Source of the DNA: Sanderia malayensis
Taxonomy: Eukaryota > Cnidaria > Scyphozoa > Semaeostomeae > Pelagiidae
Direction of reading: 5' to 3'
NCBI GenBank assembly: GCA_013076295.1
Contig: RQOL01000828.1
Location: 2,790,001 to 2,854,000 of the forward strand
DNA: 64,000 nt
Positions within the stretch are counted from its first letter, which is position 1. Every line of letters starts with the position of its first letter. The position numbers and the translations under genes were made by a program. Below the pieces are notes generated by a model. The model searched no databases. It was not told where the DNA came from and worked only from the letters and a program-made list of their open reading frames with translations. This document shows, one piece after another, positions 24,765 through 38,785 of the stretch.

Positions 24765-27700
24765 ATGGATGTTAAACAGCTCTCTGGAAGGCTTGCTTGG
24801 GATTTCTCAATGAAAATGGCACCAATTGCAAAGAAGCAAGATGATCCCGACTGTGTTCTTGAGCTTGCATGTTTTGTAAAACCACCTCGGATGAGTTTTG
24901 AAAACGTAAAAATTGGTTGCACAAAAACTCGACCTCTCAGGATTTTTAATCCTGGTTCTGTTACTGAAAGAATTGAGCTGGAAAAATTTCCACTTGCGGA
25001 TACTGGTTTTAAGATCGATGGTTTTGAGGACGGAGAAAAATTAAACCTTAGCTTGGAACCTGAAGAAGAAGTTGTGCTGCCAATATCTTGGTCTCCAAAT
25101 GTTGCTGGAAATTCTCGTCATCTGATTGTTTTCAAGTGGATTGGCGGACAGAAGCTTCAAGTCATTATTCTAGCCTCATCCATTGATCCTAATGCGGGAA
25201 AAAAGAAAAAGGTAGACAGATTTTTGTGTTTGTCAATAATAATTTATTCCTGATAGAGATTGAGTTTGGTTATTACAGCTTAAAGTGAAAGGAATATGGT
25301 CTGACACTTTTGACAGGAAACACCTATTTTTTGAACGATCTGGGTTGTGGGGAGACCCGAACCGTAATTAAATTCCCAAGGGACCACATCATTAAAAAAA
25401 ATGGGTAGAAAATTATTCTGAATACATTTCTGGTTATTTTTGTGTTTATGTCTAATTTCAGACGAGAAGAAATATTCCTGGAAAAACTCTTCAACCAAGT
25501 AATAGGATGAATATTATCCAGAGGAAGTCTGTTATTGAAAAGCAAATGAAAAAGAACCCAAGTCAGCCAAAGACACCTGAAATGTCTCAAACAAAGAAAA
25601 TGGTTGAGATTCTGCCAGATACACCAACTCGAAGACAGACATTTACAGTGAAGCAACTGGCAAGTGATAAGTATAATGATGAGAAAGAAAATTATATTGT
25701 TGATGGGGCTGGTGTTGAAAATAGTGAAAATATGGGTGATGCTAATGGCAAAGAAAGCCGTAAAGGAACCAGAGTTCAAGAAAAAGAAAGTGGGGGGAAC
25801 AAAGAAGTGAAAGTGGATGAAGATTTGTTGAAAGATGATGGGAGACAGGAAGAGTTTATAAAAGGAGCTGACACTTTTTCTGAAACTTTCGGTTATAATA
25901 CATTTCACGAGAGTGAAATTCGTCTATCGAGCTCGCCGATAAAGTTTCTCGGTCGCGACGAATATTTGGCGATGATGAGGCGAAAAAGTGATCTGAATCC
26001 AGGTCAGGTTGTTCTGAATGGCGAAGTGAAGCACCAGTTTCTTCCGTATCAACAAAGCTTCAACAGTACTGATACACTGTGGAATATTGAAATGTCGAGA
26101 GAAACGAAGGCAACAAAACATAATTATGATGATTCGTTATCGTTCGGTTCGGCCGAATCGAGTTTATTTACCATAACTCGCGAAGAGAAGTTTGCACCGC
26201 ACTTGGAGACGGTCAACGAAAAGAGTATCAATAACACGCCGAGAAATTGCACGACGAAAACTCTGACCAACGAGAATTGCAATGCGGAGGAGAGTGTGGT
26301 GGCTGGATTCATGGATCCGTGCTTTGAAAGTGGTGATGATGGCATTACCTTGAGAGAAAGTGATGATGTAGTGTCTTGTGTCGTAACAGAAGATTCTGTG
26401 GGCTTGAGTGAGAATAACTTGAAAGGTGTTGAAGAAAAGGACGCACGGAGTTCTGATGTGGAGAGTATTGGGTTGGGTGAGGTAAACAAGACTGCGGGAA
26501 TCGTGGAAGAAGCGCAGGCTTCTGCAGAATTAGTGCGGGAGGATGCTAGTAGTGCAAAGAACAGCCTGGGGAAAGAACTAATAGCACAAGTGTCCGATGA
26601 TGAATTGGTATCTTCTTCCGAGTCGCTAACCGAACTTGGAGGTTCTGCAGAGAGCGCGCAGCGAGCTTCTAAAGGATCAAATGAACTGCGGGAAGAACCG
26701 CGTGTTTCTGAGGGACAAAAGAACGTTGTTTCAGTCTGCACGAACGAAGCGAAGCCTGTTGATAAAGTTAAGGAGACAAAAAGGCAATCTTTGCAACCGA
26801 GAAATGCTGACAGGAAGTCAAGTGGCAAGATTGTTGAATCCAGATATCTGAAGCATCAGAACAAGTCAGTTCAGAGCAATCGAAGACGAGACAGTCTCAA
26901 GAAAGATGGTAATATCATCGATGCAAAGTTTCAATCTGTTGCTTTGCCGAAAAAGAGGAAGAGTGATGCGGGTATTTAACAGAATTATCTTCTTTGTAAT
27001 TTCGAGCTTGAAACTTGCTACTTCTCCCTGACAGTTTCTAGATCTGCTCATATATTGAGATCTAGATCTGCTCATATATTGTAAACTTCAATTTCTTGTC
27101 TATGTCCCTTATTATGCTGATTACTGTCCATGTAGGTGTGAAGAACATTGTCAAGCCAAGCCTCGCTATCAAGAAACTGAAGCTTGTCAAGCCAGTAACA
27201 AAAATGCCACGACATCCCATGCCGTATGCTGCCAGGAATATGTTTTATGACGAACGTTGGATTGAGAAGCAGGAAAAAGGTGCGTGTGCAGTGTATGCTT
27301 TAGAGTTATGGAAATGTTTTTTGATTAGGATAAGGGATGATGGGTTCGTTATTTACGATTGTGCTCAGGATGTTTGTATTTTGTCTGTAGGGTTTAAAAA
27401 TTGGCTGAACTATGTTTTAACTCCGCCTGAGGATGACCAAGAGAGTGAAGTAGAGACAAGCAAAGGTGAGAAACGTTTATTTCATCGTCTAAATAATTTG
27501 TTCTCGAAGGGAATAGCAATGTATCTAAATGTCCCCTGTTCCAAGACGTTAGTTATTATCCTGGTGTAAATGTCACATATAACCACTTGTCTTTCCATCG
27601 AATGGTCCGAAAAACTCTAAAATCATCTTAAAATATGCCGAGACCTCAAAGGAACCCATTTTCTGACAAGTATCGTAAACAAATATCCATTGAGTCTCTT

Positions 27701-30700
27701 TGATTTAAATATTATTTGGATCTAAGGTTCTCCTGGATCTTAAGGTCTTCTGGATTTAAAGATCTTCTTGATTTTGTGTGAGGAATGAAGGCTAACCTTC
27801 GCTGCAGTGTGTTATGGAGTTTTTTTTATCTGACTCGTAGGTAATATGGCGTTGGAGTCTGATGAAAACCAGCCTAAAGCTCCAACTAAAGAGACTCTGT
27901 CGTTTCGTCTTTACGCCGCGAGACGACGAATGGCGAAGTTACGCCGTGATGCATGCGCACTTTATCAGTCAGAGAAGCTCTCGTCTGTAATTTGCAAGAT
28001 CGAAAGAGAGATCGAACATGAAAGGCTGGCTATACGAACAGATAGACATGTTGACGCTGACCTGGGTATATTTTTATTTGATCGCGGGCAATTTTGTAAC
28101 CTATCAAAGCCAATTCATTAAATTCATTCCTCTTTATTATGCCGTTTTCCCTAAATAAAGTACTCTATCATTGCCTTTCTTTTTCCACTTTGCAAATGCG
28201 ATGCTTGAGAAGCCCATGTTCCTTGATTTCCTCCTATGCCAAGTACCTTTTTTACTCGACCTTCTTTCTCTAATTGCCAGTTATTTATACACGAAGACTT
28301 GATATCCAAGCACTGAATGCTCTCTCGTTCGTCTAGGCGTCAGAAGGCACATCACAGACATGCTATTGTCCTTTAATTCACTTTGGTTGCGAATTGGCAT
28401 CGAGGTTGTATTCGGAGAGATTATTCCAATGCAAAGCAACAATGACGTCGCCAGCCTCGCAAAATTCATCCAACGGAGGCTGCTCGCAAATCCAGATATT
28501 GCTGCCGAATATTCGCATCCATCTGTACCAGGCCTCTTCAAGCCAGGTGAGTCATGACGTTGTGGCATCTCGTTGTCCTTTTATTATACTTTACCCTCCT
28601 GTCATATACCTCGTTTTTCAATTATGCGCATTGTTGTTCAAGGTGGTGAAGGTTCTTCTCTTGATTTTCTGCAGGCTACGTTAAAACGTTGGGTAAATTT
28701 ACGCTGAAGAAGTTGCTTCTCGCTATTGTTTTCATGGACTGCGCAAAGACCTCAAGACTGATCAGTCATGACCCGTGTTTATTCAGAAAGGACGCTGAAT
28801 TTAAGGTTTGTTGATTTCAAACATAACACTAACGAGCTCATCTTTGCTTTGCACTCTAGGTATTCTTTATGATTTTTTTATTTGAATAGACAACTCGAGA
28901 CATGCTGCTGTGTTTTTCACGTAATTATTTGCACAGAGAAGGAGATATTGTAAAGCATTTGACGTATCTTGGTTATACGGTGTCTCACAGTCAGGTACAC
29001 CTTCACGAGTTTGACTTTGGAGTCACTAACTTAGCTGTGGATCTACGTGATGGACTTAGACTTGTGTAAGTAAATAATCATTGGTTTTCTTGTATTATAC
29101 ACGTGCATAACTCACAACATACTTTCTTGCAAACCTTTGTCAACTTGTTCAAACTTTCTGGTTTTGTTTTTGGCCTGGTTGGCATGATATTGTCTTGTAA
29201 TGGTATATGTTTCAGAAATTGTTTCTGGAACTGGTTTGCTCTGACTTAATCTATGTTGTTTCTTAGTCGAGTTGTAGAGCTGCTGACAAAGAACTGGAAC
29301 TTATCATCTCAACTGCGAGTTCCTGCCGTTAGCAGGTTGCAAGTACGTATCGGTAGCATACAGGAGCGCTACTCTTTGCTTTTTGTATCTGGTTATCAAT
29401 TCAACTCAATTTAAAATATCCAATTCAATTCTTTTTCTTTGTAGAAAGTCCATAATGTCGGTGTCGCACTGCAAGGACTGAAAGAGCATGGGTTCCAGCA
29501 AAATGGTAACCTAAAATATCTATTTATTTGTCAGATTATTTGGAAAACAATTTTCTTTAAGATTTCTTTATGTTCAGATGCATGTACCACATAACGACAG
29601 ACTGATATCATCTATTAATTATTGGAAAACGCTTGAAAATATACATGTCTTCTAATATACTATATTTCTTTTGAAATTTCTTGTTGTAGATCAAGTTATT
29701 GACGCCAAATATATTGTCGACGGTCACAGAGAGAAAACTCTTTTTCTTCTCTGGCAAATAATATTCCACTTCCAGGTAAGGAGAGGTCGTATTTCTATAC
29801 CTCGTAAACTTTACATTTGATGTAGAAGGCTGAGAGGAGGCTACAAGAGTATGCTAATACTCACTGTCGTTCTTGCAAAGGTTGATGTGCTGCTTGATGA
29901 AGACAAGCTTCAAGACGAGATCAAGCATTTGGAGAAACGCAAGGTGCTGAGGATGAAATCGAGACAGTTGGAATGGAATAATGATGAAGCGATGGATCGG
30001 AAGCGAAGATCAATGGACGCTGGTGTTTACTTCAAATCGAGTAAACTCGGTTTGCTTTTGAAATGGTGTAAATTGGTTTGCGCGTTGCATGATGTCAAGG
30101 TATATACCTTTTGATTTATGGGACTAAGCAATGGATAGCTTACAATAGGGGGCAAATGTTACTTACGACCATGTCATATGTGTCTTCATCCCCCTTCCCC
30201 AAGCAATGTTGTCGTTTTTAGAAATAATCTTATGCAATATCGACAAGCCTCTTTTTGAACGATTATCACAGGGAATGGAGGTTGAATCAAGCCCAAGAAT
30301 TTTACTTGTTGATCGCCTCTTGTCTTCGTATTTTTACAAGTGTCCTAAGGACTTTTGTCTCTTATTGTCAATTGAATACATCGTTTATGTTTGATTTTCC
30401 TGTTTCTGTAGATTGAGAATTTCACAGTGTCGTTTTCTGATGGTCGTGCCTTGTGCTGCCTTATACATCATTATCATCCGACTCTGTTGCCCGCTGAACT
30501 AATAAACAGTGAAACATCGGTGACGTGTGGAACGTCTCTAGATGCTGACCAAGATATTGACGATGGTCTGATCTATGAGAATTGGACACAGTGCTACAGC
30601 CCAAGTGAGTCGATAATGCCCTTTATTTTACCAATAGTTCAGCCTTTGCTTTGCCAAGCCAACGCAATATGGGTTGCTTGCATGTTTGCTGGGTTGACAA

Positions 30701-33700
30701 ACTAGTTGCTCCTACGTAGGGCACGGGAGATTCATAGATAGTAGGAGCACATATCACCCTCTAGGTCACATTGCAATACGCTTGCGCGCTTTTTTAATGA
30801 TATATGGAAGTATTAATTACTACATCTTTCTTAAAGCAACTGGCATCAACAGAAAACTCGAGAGATTGCTTCAGAATGAGAAGCAAAACTTTGCCACATT
30901 TTCCGACAAAGTAAGCAGTTCTCCAAAACTACTTTAATTTTGTGTTTGAAATTAGTATTTCATTTCTCAAAAACTAATAGTCGTTTTATTTATTTTCTTC
31001 TACGTCTAATTCCATTGTTTTCTTTATCACAGGTAAAAGAAATTGGTGGAGCTCCAGCGATGATCTTTGCATCCGACATGTCTAATACGATACCAGATGA
31101 AAAGGTAAGTTGGCTTGCATTCGATGCAATTTGGTTTGCAACACGACTTACTGTTCAATCTGTTCTGTCGCTACCTTACCCTGTTTTGTATTCTGTATTG
31201 TATTCAAGATAGGGCTTCTCACTCTTCTTGATTGTTGCCAGACTATAAGTGATACTAATGCGGGAGTTTTATTTTCAAGGTCGTGATCGCCTTTCTGTCG
31301 TTCTTATGTTCACGCTTGCTTGATATCCGAGAGGAGAATCGGGCTGCTAGGTGCATTCAGACTGCTTGGCGTGGATTTCATCTGAAGAAACGACAGACAG
31401 AGCACAAGGTATGCTTCCATTAACTGCTAGAATCTTCTAAAGATTCTCAGAATAGTTTTTAATGCATTTATCAAGTCGATTGACATCTTTATGGCAATGT
31501 ATCTCCGGGAAAAAGGTTGTTTAGTTGGTATTGAGACATGGCATTGCAGGTATGTGTTTATTTCAGGTATTATCGACTGCAGTTACGAGACTGCAGGCAT
31601 TTATACGTGGCTATTTAGTCAGACAGAGAGTTGACGGAATGAAATCAGCATGCATTAAGATTCAAGCTGCATGGAGAGGTTTTTTGACAAGGAGAGAAGC
31701 ACAACGTGAAGCAAATGACACGGAACGTCTTCAGCAGGAAGTTGCTGCTATAAAAATACAGGTATTAGCTTTATATTTGCATGATGTTGCCGTGGCATCA
31801 GACTCAAGGCATGCTGATGTTTCAGTGCTTTATGTAGTGTCTTTTGTGAGCTCTTGAGTCTGTTTTTCAGGCTATTGTGCGTGGGTTTGTACAACGAAAG
31901 ACATTGAAACGCCAACAGCGCGCTGCTCTGGTCATTCAAAGAGCAGTGAGTCGTTACATTGTCAAGAAGAGGATGGCTGCAAGAGATGCATCAGCTACAC
32001 TCATACAGCAACGATACAGATCATGGAAGCAGGCTACTCATGCAAGGTGAATTCATTTAATCCGTATATATCTTCTTAATAATGTTTTTGTTTTTTATTG
32101 TTGTGAAAATAATCTATTATTGAATATTGGGTAGTGTTTTGTTTTCTTTATTTTACTGTACGTTTGGATCTATTGTTCATTCAACGTGTTGCTTCTTGTA
32201 GGGAATTGTTTTTGGCGAGAAGAGATGCAGCTTTGACCATCCAACGAGCATTCCGAAGGCACAGGGAACTCATAGTCGAAAGGGAAGCTAAGAATGCAAC
32301 ATTAATTCAGTCATCTTGGCGAATGTTTCAACAAAGAAGAAGATTCCTGTTACATAGGCAAGCTTGTGTTACAATCCAGTCATCGTTCAGGTCATATGTT
32401 GCAAGAAAGAGCTTTCTAACGATGAGACAAGCCATTGTCACATTGCAAATAAGGTTGAGAGCATACTTGGATGGAAGACCTGCTCGTTGCGGTTTTATAA
32501 AGAAGAGATCAAGTGTTATTAAGATCCAGCGAGCATATAGAAAATTCGCGGAGAGGAAGAGAGAGATGGAACTTCGCGCTGCCGTTTGTATACAGTCGAA
32601 TTTCAGAATGTTGATTGAAAGGAATCGCTATGATCGTTTGCGAAGAGCTGTTGTGTTGATTCAGGGAAGATTGCGTGGAAGAAGTGCAAGGAAGAAGTAC
32701 TTGTTGTTGTTGAAGTCTGTAGTAGGCATGCAGACACGATTTAGAGCAACGAAGCAAGCCAGAGAAGCTAGATGCTATTATGAGAAGTTGAGGAACGCCT
32801 GCATGTTGTTGCAAGCTAGATTCAGGGGCATGAAATGTCGTAAGAACTATGTCAGTCTCAAGGCCAATGCACTGAGAATGCAAGCGGCGTATCGAGGTAA
32901 AAAGTGTAGAGATGATTTCGTGCAGCTCAGGGCTTCTACGGTTGTTGTGCAACGGAAATTCAGAGCTGTGCTACTTGGCAGAGCAGCCAGAAAGGAGTAT
33001 CAGGAGAAGAAAGCCGCATGTACGTCAATACAGGCTTGGTATCGTCGTGTTAAGCAGAGACAAAGCTACATACAACTGAGAGTGAATGTCTGCAAAATTC
33101 AAGCTATCTACAAAGGTAGAAAGGTCCGCGATTCCTTCCTGGAGCTCAGGCGAGCTGTAGTTTGCATGCAGCGTAGATTCAGAGCAGCTACAATTGGCAA
33201 TGCAATGCGCAGGAGGTATGTGCAGCAGAAATCGGCATCCGTTGTTATACAAGCTTGGTATAGGGGCAGAAAGCAATGCCAGAAGTTCAATGCATGGAAG
33301 AAAGCGGCTATTGTTGTTCAAAGTTATCACAAGATGAACATTGCTAAGGTAAAGTTTGGAGAGATGAGACGAGCTGCTTTGGTTATACAGAGAAGGTATC
33401 GAGCGCTGAAAATTGGACAGGCGACGCAGGTCCATTACCTGATTTGCAAAGCTGCTGTTATTACCTTGCAATCACGATACAGAGGATATGTTGCAAGAAT
33501 GCAGCTGAGGAAGCAACGCAAGGCTGCTATTACAATCCAGTCAGTCGTAAGGATGAAGTTGGCAAGGCAAAGATACCTTGTTTTGAAATCTTCTGCTGTT
33601 TGCATTCAGGTGAATTACAGAGCTGCAGTGCTTGGCAGAAGTGCCGTTATACAGTATCAAAGATTAAGATGCAGTGCTATGGTATTGCAGGCCTCGTATA

Positions 33701-36700
33701 GAGGATATCGTGTTCGTAAAGAAATGAAGCTGAAGGCCCGAGCTGCAACAAAGATTCAAGCATCTTTTAAAGCCTACACGAATAGGTGTAGTTACATCAG
33801 AATGAGAGATAGTGCCGTGAGAATTCAGGCATGCTATAGAAGGCACCATGCGGAAAGATCCTTCAAGGTGATGAGGTCTAGTGCTGTGAAGATTCAGCGT
33901 TTCTACAGAGGATACAAGCTGACTAAGCAGGTTTGTGGCGATTATCAGACGACTAAGGCGTCTGTTGTGAAGATTCAAGCTTCATTTAGAGGCTACGCGC
34001 AAAGGAGGCAGTATGTTGCTTTGAAGAAGTCTGTCATGAAGTTGCAACGAGCATGGCGTGTTTGTTTGGAGAGAAGGAACCGCGATTCAGCTGCAAATGT
34101 TTTGCAATGCAGATGGAGAGCGTATGTGCTTGGACGAAGGCAACGCAATGATTATGTGAAGCAGAGAGATGCTTGTGTGATCATTCAAAGCGAATATAGA
34201 ATGCATGTTGCAGTGAATGCGTTTAATCGCATCAAGAAAGCTGCTTTGGTGATTCAGAGATGCTACCGTGCACAGAGAGCAATGCAGGAGCAAAGGCAAT
34301 GCTATGAGGCATTGTTGAGGAGTGCCATTACCATACAAGCTACCTTTAAGATGCATTGTGCAAAGAGAGAGTTCGTGATGAAGAGATATGCAGCACTGCG
34401 CATTCAGAGAAGATATCGTGTTTATTTAGAAGCTAAAAGGCATGAAAGGGAATCCCATGCTGCTGTGATGATTCAAAGATATTGGAGAGGCTATGTTATG
34501 ATGAGAAAGTGCAGAACGGATTACTGTGTGATTAGACAAGCCGCTCTCCTATTGCAGTCTGCATTCCGGGGATTAGCAGCTAGAAAGGAGTTTATACGAA
34601 GCAAGAAAGCTGCAGTTGTTTTGCAGAGTTGGTCTAGAATGGTCATCGCAAAGAAGGGCTACAACAGAAAACGCAGTGCAGCCATCATGATTCAAAGACA
34701 CTTCAGAGCTTATGTTCTTGGAATTGTAGCTGTTGCTAACTACCACGTTGTGCGAGGTGCGTTGATAACACTACAAGCAGGTGTGCGGGGCTTCTGCGCA
34801 AGAAGGCAATACGAGAGGCAGTGTCGATTAATTGTGAAGCTTCAAGCGTCTATACGGATGGTTCCATGCCGAAGGAGGTATGAAGTGATGCGAAGAGCTG
34901 CTATTCTGGTGCAAAGGAGGGTACGATCTAATGCTATTGCAGTCAATGCTCGTGATGAGTTTTTGAAGAAGAAGCAAGCGTGTTTGAAGATACAAAGAAT
35001 GTACCGGCGTTATGTTGATTTAAGAAATGCTGCCGTTGCGCTGCAGTCTATTTGGAGAATGCGTGTTGCTAGAAAGGAGTTCCATGCGAAAAGGAATGCT
35101 TGCATAAAGATACAAGCAAATGTACGGAGATTCATAGCAGAGCAGAGGTACCTGATGTATCAAGGTGCGGCTCTAGTTATTCAGCAACGATTCAGAGCAT
35201 ATCGCGTTGGCGTGCGTGAGCGTGTTAAGTACGAGCGCAAGAAGCGTGCGTGCATACGTATTCAAGCGTGTTTTAGGATGTTCTCGTGCAGGCAACGTTT
35301 GGTGAAGCTGAGATCAAGCACGATTGTCATGCAGAGGAGGTATCGAGCTCAGATTGAAATGAAACAGCAAAGAGATTACTACATGCGATTAAAATGTGCT
35401 GCATTGACCATCCAGTCCGTGTTCCGTGCATACAGAGCAAGGCAGTATGCAGCAAGATTACGAAAGCAAATGGTCATTGATCGATTCATTTTGTTCGTGA
35501 AGCAACAGCAATTTCGCATCGCACAGAACATATCCGCTGTTGTGATACAGAAGAACTACAAGGGAGTTAAGGAGCGATTGAATTACCAGGCATTGAAGCG
35601 TGCTGCCGTTCAAATGCAAAGGTTGTATCGTGTACACAAGCAAGCGGCAGTTGTGAGAGATGAGTTTTTGAGGAAGAAACGCAGTGCTTGCGTAATTCAA
35701 AGGGTGTATCGTGTTTACAAGGCGAAGACACTAATGCAGAGATTGAAGCAGGAGAGAAATGCAAGAGATGAAGCAGCTATTGTCATTCAAAAGAATTTCA
35801 AGCGTGTTTGCATGCAGAGGGAATTCACGTTGAAGAAGCAAGCTGCGTTGAAAATCCAAGGTGCGTTTAGAGGATATTTGTTGACGTGTTTGGTGAGAAA
35901 GAGGTTTATTCAAACGAAACAGGCTGTAGTTGCAATCCAGTGTGCATACCGTGTGCATAGAGCGTGCCAATGTTTAAAGATGCTTAGAGAGAAGAAGCTG
36001 AAGCAAGATGATGCAAGTGTGAAAATCCAAAAGGTCTTCAAAGGATACCTGGTTCGAAGGAGGTTTTTGCGTGTTAAAATAGCTGTTTTGACACTGCAGA
36101 TGTATTATAGGAATGCACAGCTGGCAAGAAAGACGAGGAATGACTTTTTAATGAAGAAGAGTTGTGCATTGAGTATTCAAAGAGTTTATCGTGGCTATGC
36201 AGCAAGGAAGCTGGTTGAAAAGATCAGGCTGCGGAAGAAGAAAGAAGAAGCGAGTGCTTTGAAGATACAGAACGGATTTAGGGCTTACGTTGCAATGAAG
36301 AAGCAACGAGAAGAGTTCGTGATGAAGAGGAGTGCTGTTGTTTGCATACAGAGAGCGTACAGGGCCAGTTTGGAGAGGCGATTACAGGCAGATATCAGAG
36401 CAGCTATCGTCATACAGCGTGCTTATCGCGAGTATAAGGAGCGATTAATGGCGAAGTATAACGCAGCAGCTATTAAGATACAGAGCTCATTCAAGGCCCA
36501 TGTACAGCTGAGAAGATACAGGGAGTTGAGATGTGCGGCATGTATCATACAGTCACGAATCAGAGCTGTACTGCGGAGGAAAACTGATGCTAGGAAGGAG
36601 CGATCGGCATTAATAATACAACAGTGGTATCGATCTGTTTATTTGATGAGAATGCAACGTGAAGGATACATGAAGATGAAGCAAGCTTGTCTTCTAATTC

Positions 36701-38142
36701 AGGTATTTCTGATGTCTATGTTAATGCTAAGCTGGATAAATATTAAATCGTTGGTTAGTTTTGATAGTGATGTTGTTTTGATGACATGTTATCTGTTGCA
36801 GAGTGTGTGGAGAGGCTGCAAAGTGAGATCAAAAATTGCTGATCGTAAAATCATCAAGGCAAGAGAAAGAATTGCCAGTGCTAATTCCGAAGCAACGGAA
36901 TCGAAGAAATTGTGCAATAGAACTGCATCGGCCTTGAGTTACCTTCTTAATTGTAAATATTTAACGACTGTGTACGGTGCATTGAAGAATCTAGGTAAGA
37001 CAATGTTTATACGTGATTTGCGTTTATTTGTTGTTGATGCTTCTTCTAATTTTGCGTCTTCTTTTGCTGTTTCTTCCTCTAATGCTGTTTCTTTTTCTTC
37101 AAAACTTGTTTCTTTTGATGTGCTATTTTTCTTACTTCTTCTATTTTCCAGCTTCTTTTGTCGCTTCCTACACTAATTTTTATCCATCATTATCATCTTC
37201 TTCATTAACCTCTTCTCACTGCTCTTTGGTCATTGCTTCCTTTCCTACTCATTTCTTCTCTGCAGTTGTTATTGCCTATACTACTGGCCATCCTAATGCT
37301 TCAATCGATTCTTCTAATTGCATTTTACAGAGGTGTCGACTAGGTTGTCGTACAGGTGTTGCCAAACGCTGGTCGACGACAATGGTTTGGGAATTATTTT
37401 CAAAATTGTCAACAAATGCAACAGAGGTTTGGCATCAATTGGCATCACAGAGGCAGCTATCAGCATTATTCTTAACGTTGCGAAGGTAACGAATGTCTTT
37501 TAAGGGCTTTGTCATAAAGGCAGATTTCAAAGAAGGACTTTAAATGTTCCTCTTTGAATTGTACTTCGTAATTGGCCAATGCAGATATCATAATGATAAA
37601 AGATGCATTGTGATAAATTGATAATTAAATGTAAGGTTCATCTCTGGTTGTCTTTTAGTGTCCATCGACTTATATGAATGTTTGCGTGGAAGAAGGTTCG
37701 ATTGAAACATTTGTGGACCTCTTGATGAGGTTTAAGGAAAAGAAGACTCCAATCTTCGTTCATGCAGCTACATTGCTGAATTTGATTTGCAAAGATACTG
37801 CCGTTGCAACGGTAATACTTCTTTAATGTTTAAATTCAAGTAACCCTATCACAATCATACTGAATATGGTTACGAGTGCGAGAGCCAATGAATTTTATTT
37901 TATGAATGATGTATAAAGATGATACTGATTATTGTCACTTGTTTTGCTAGGAGATTAAAAGAAACGAAGAATTAATTAAGAAGATCAAGAAGTTGCATTT
38001 GTTGATGAGCCATAAAGCTGATGTCGAAATGAAGCGATACAGACCGAAGGTTAAAACGCAAAAGACCAAAGAAAATGAACATATATTTGATCAATCTGTA
38101 ACTATCAGCAAAGTGATGGAAACTTTGGGACTTCTGAGATAG
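24765..38142 (+). CDS. ASPM: ASPM, spindle-pole / microcephaly-associated protein
   Basis: Spindle-pole protein that focuses microtubule minus ends. Exons: 24765-25211, 25462-26971, 27136-27279, 27391-27465, 27841-28065, 28337-28546, 28675-28805, 28890-29065, 29267-29342, 29445-29505, 29690-29775, 29881-30099, 30412-30604, 30837-30910, 31033-31104, 31280-31408, 31567-31761, 31871-32046, 32202-36702, 36802-36994, 37331-37485, 37659-37811, 37951-38142; 3130 aa, near the 3477 of human ASPM. Domains in order: N-terminal ASH domain (about 20-140), a disordered Ser/Glu-rich stretch, the conserved block with [15 protein letters not shown], two calponin-homology domains (about 900-1220; MELLT-like [12 protein letters not shown] and [16 protein letters not shown]), the [16 protein letters not shown] signature, dozens of IQ calmodulin-binding repeats (about 1245-2930) and a C-terminal ARM-like region. 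All phases close exactly. The exact start ATG and exon 1-2 joining are the least certain parts. Confidence 0.97.
27037..27080. repeat. Short tandem duplication in an ASPM intron
   Basis: TCTAGATCTGCTCATATATT occurs twice with a 24-bp period in the intron between ASPM exons ending at 26971 and starting at 27136. Confidence 0.85.
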
Positions 38143-38246
38143 ATACTGATGTTTAACAACATTTTCTCACCTAACTCTTGTACATTGCAATTTTTATATG
38201 AAAATTTATCAAACTGTTTTGTGTTGGTACTTTAATACCAACTTAT

Positions 38247-38252
38247 ATTAAA
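38247..38252 (+). terminator. Possible ASPM polyadenylation signal (ATTAAA)
   Basis: The common variant ATTAAA lies about 105 bases after the ASPM stop and is followed by a T-rich stretch (TTGTTTTGTTTTTAG). Confidence 0.4.
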
Positions 38253-38715
38253 TATTATTTCTTAAAAAGTTGTTTTGTTTTTAGTTTGTTTTGTTTGCAT
38301 AATACAAACTTGCTCTTTTGGAGCAATATCATAACTGAATATATGTCTTTCTTGCATCCAGTGTTCTGATTTAATTACTAAAAGATTAGGAATAGTTTTG
38401 ACAAGTTTTAGAGATTCTTTCAAAAGAAAGAGCCCTTGCGGGTTCCAAGCTCAAAGCTCGCGAAATTTTGAAAGTGCCTCCTTTTCGATTCGATTATTTA
38501 CAATTTTGAAATTTGAATTGGCCTAAGTCAAATCTTTACTTTATTTTCAATTTCAGTGATTTCTCTGTAGAATTTTGCATGGGATGAAGTAAATAAGCAA
38601 GGCTAGGGGTAAGCTATCAAACAGTTTGCTATAACTATAAACTACCCATTAAAACTGGGCCTTTATCTTCATTCAGTTCTGCTGAGAGGACAAGGACCCA
38701 ACCAACACAGCCCAA

Positions 38716-38743
38716 GAAGACAAGACAAGACAAGACAAGACAG
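38716..38743. repeat. (AAGAC)n pentanucleotide repeat
   Basis: About five copies of AAGAC end some 43 bases before the NELFE start codon, so the tract is probably within the NELFE 5' UTR or core promoter. Confidence 0.85.
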
Positions 38744-38785
38744 GTTTGAGTCTTTTCGATATCTGTCTTGCATTTCCTTTGTAAG

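Larger units (their letters stand above)
38143..38785. other. Short intergenic region, ASPM to NELFE
   Basis: Only 643 bases separate the ASPM stop from the NELFE start. ATTAAA at 38247-38252 is a plausible ASPM polyadenylation signal. A pentanucleotide tract lies just before NELFE. No other gene is visible. Confidence 0.6.

Noticed and set aside
25279..25369. Possible extra ASPM exon reading [15 protein letters not shown]
   Set aside because: An acceptor is present but no good donor follows before a stop; exons 25211 and 25462 join in phase 0 without it.
32509..35970. Many long minus-strand and alternate-frame ORFs within the ASPM IQ exon
   Set aside because: They are shadows of the repetitive IQ coding frame; none has its own splice signals or family similarity.
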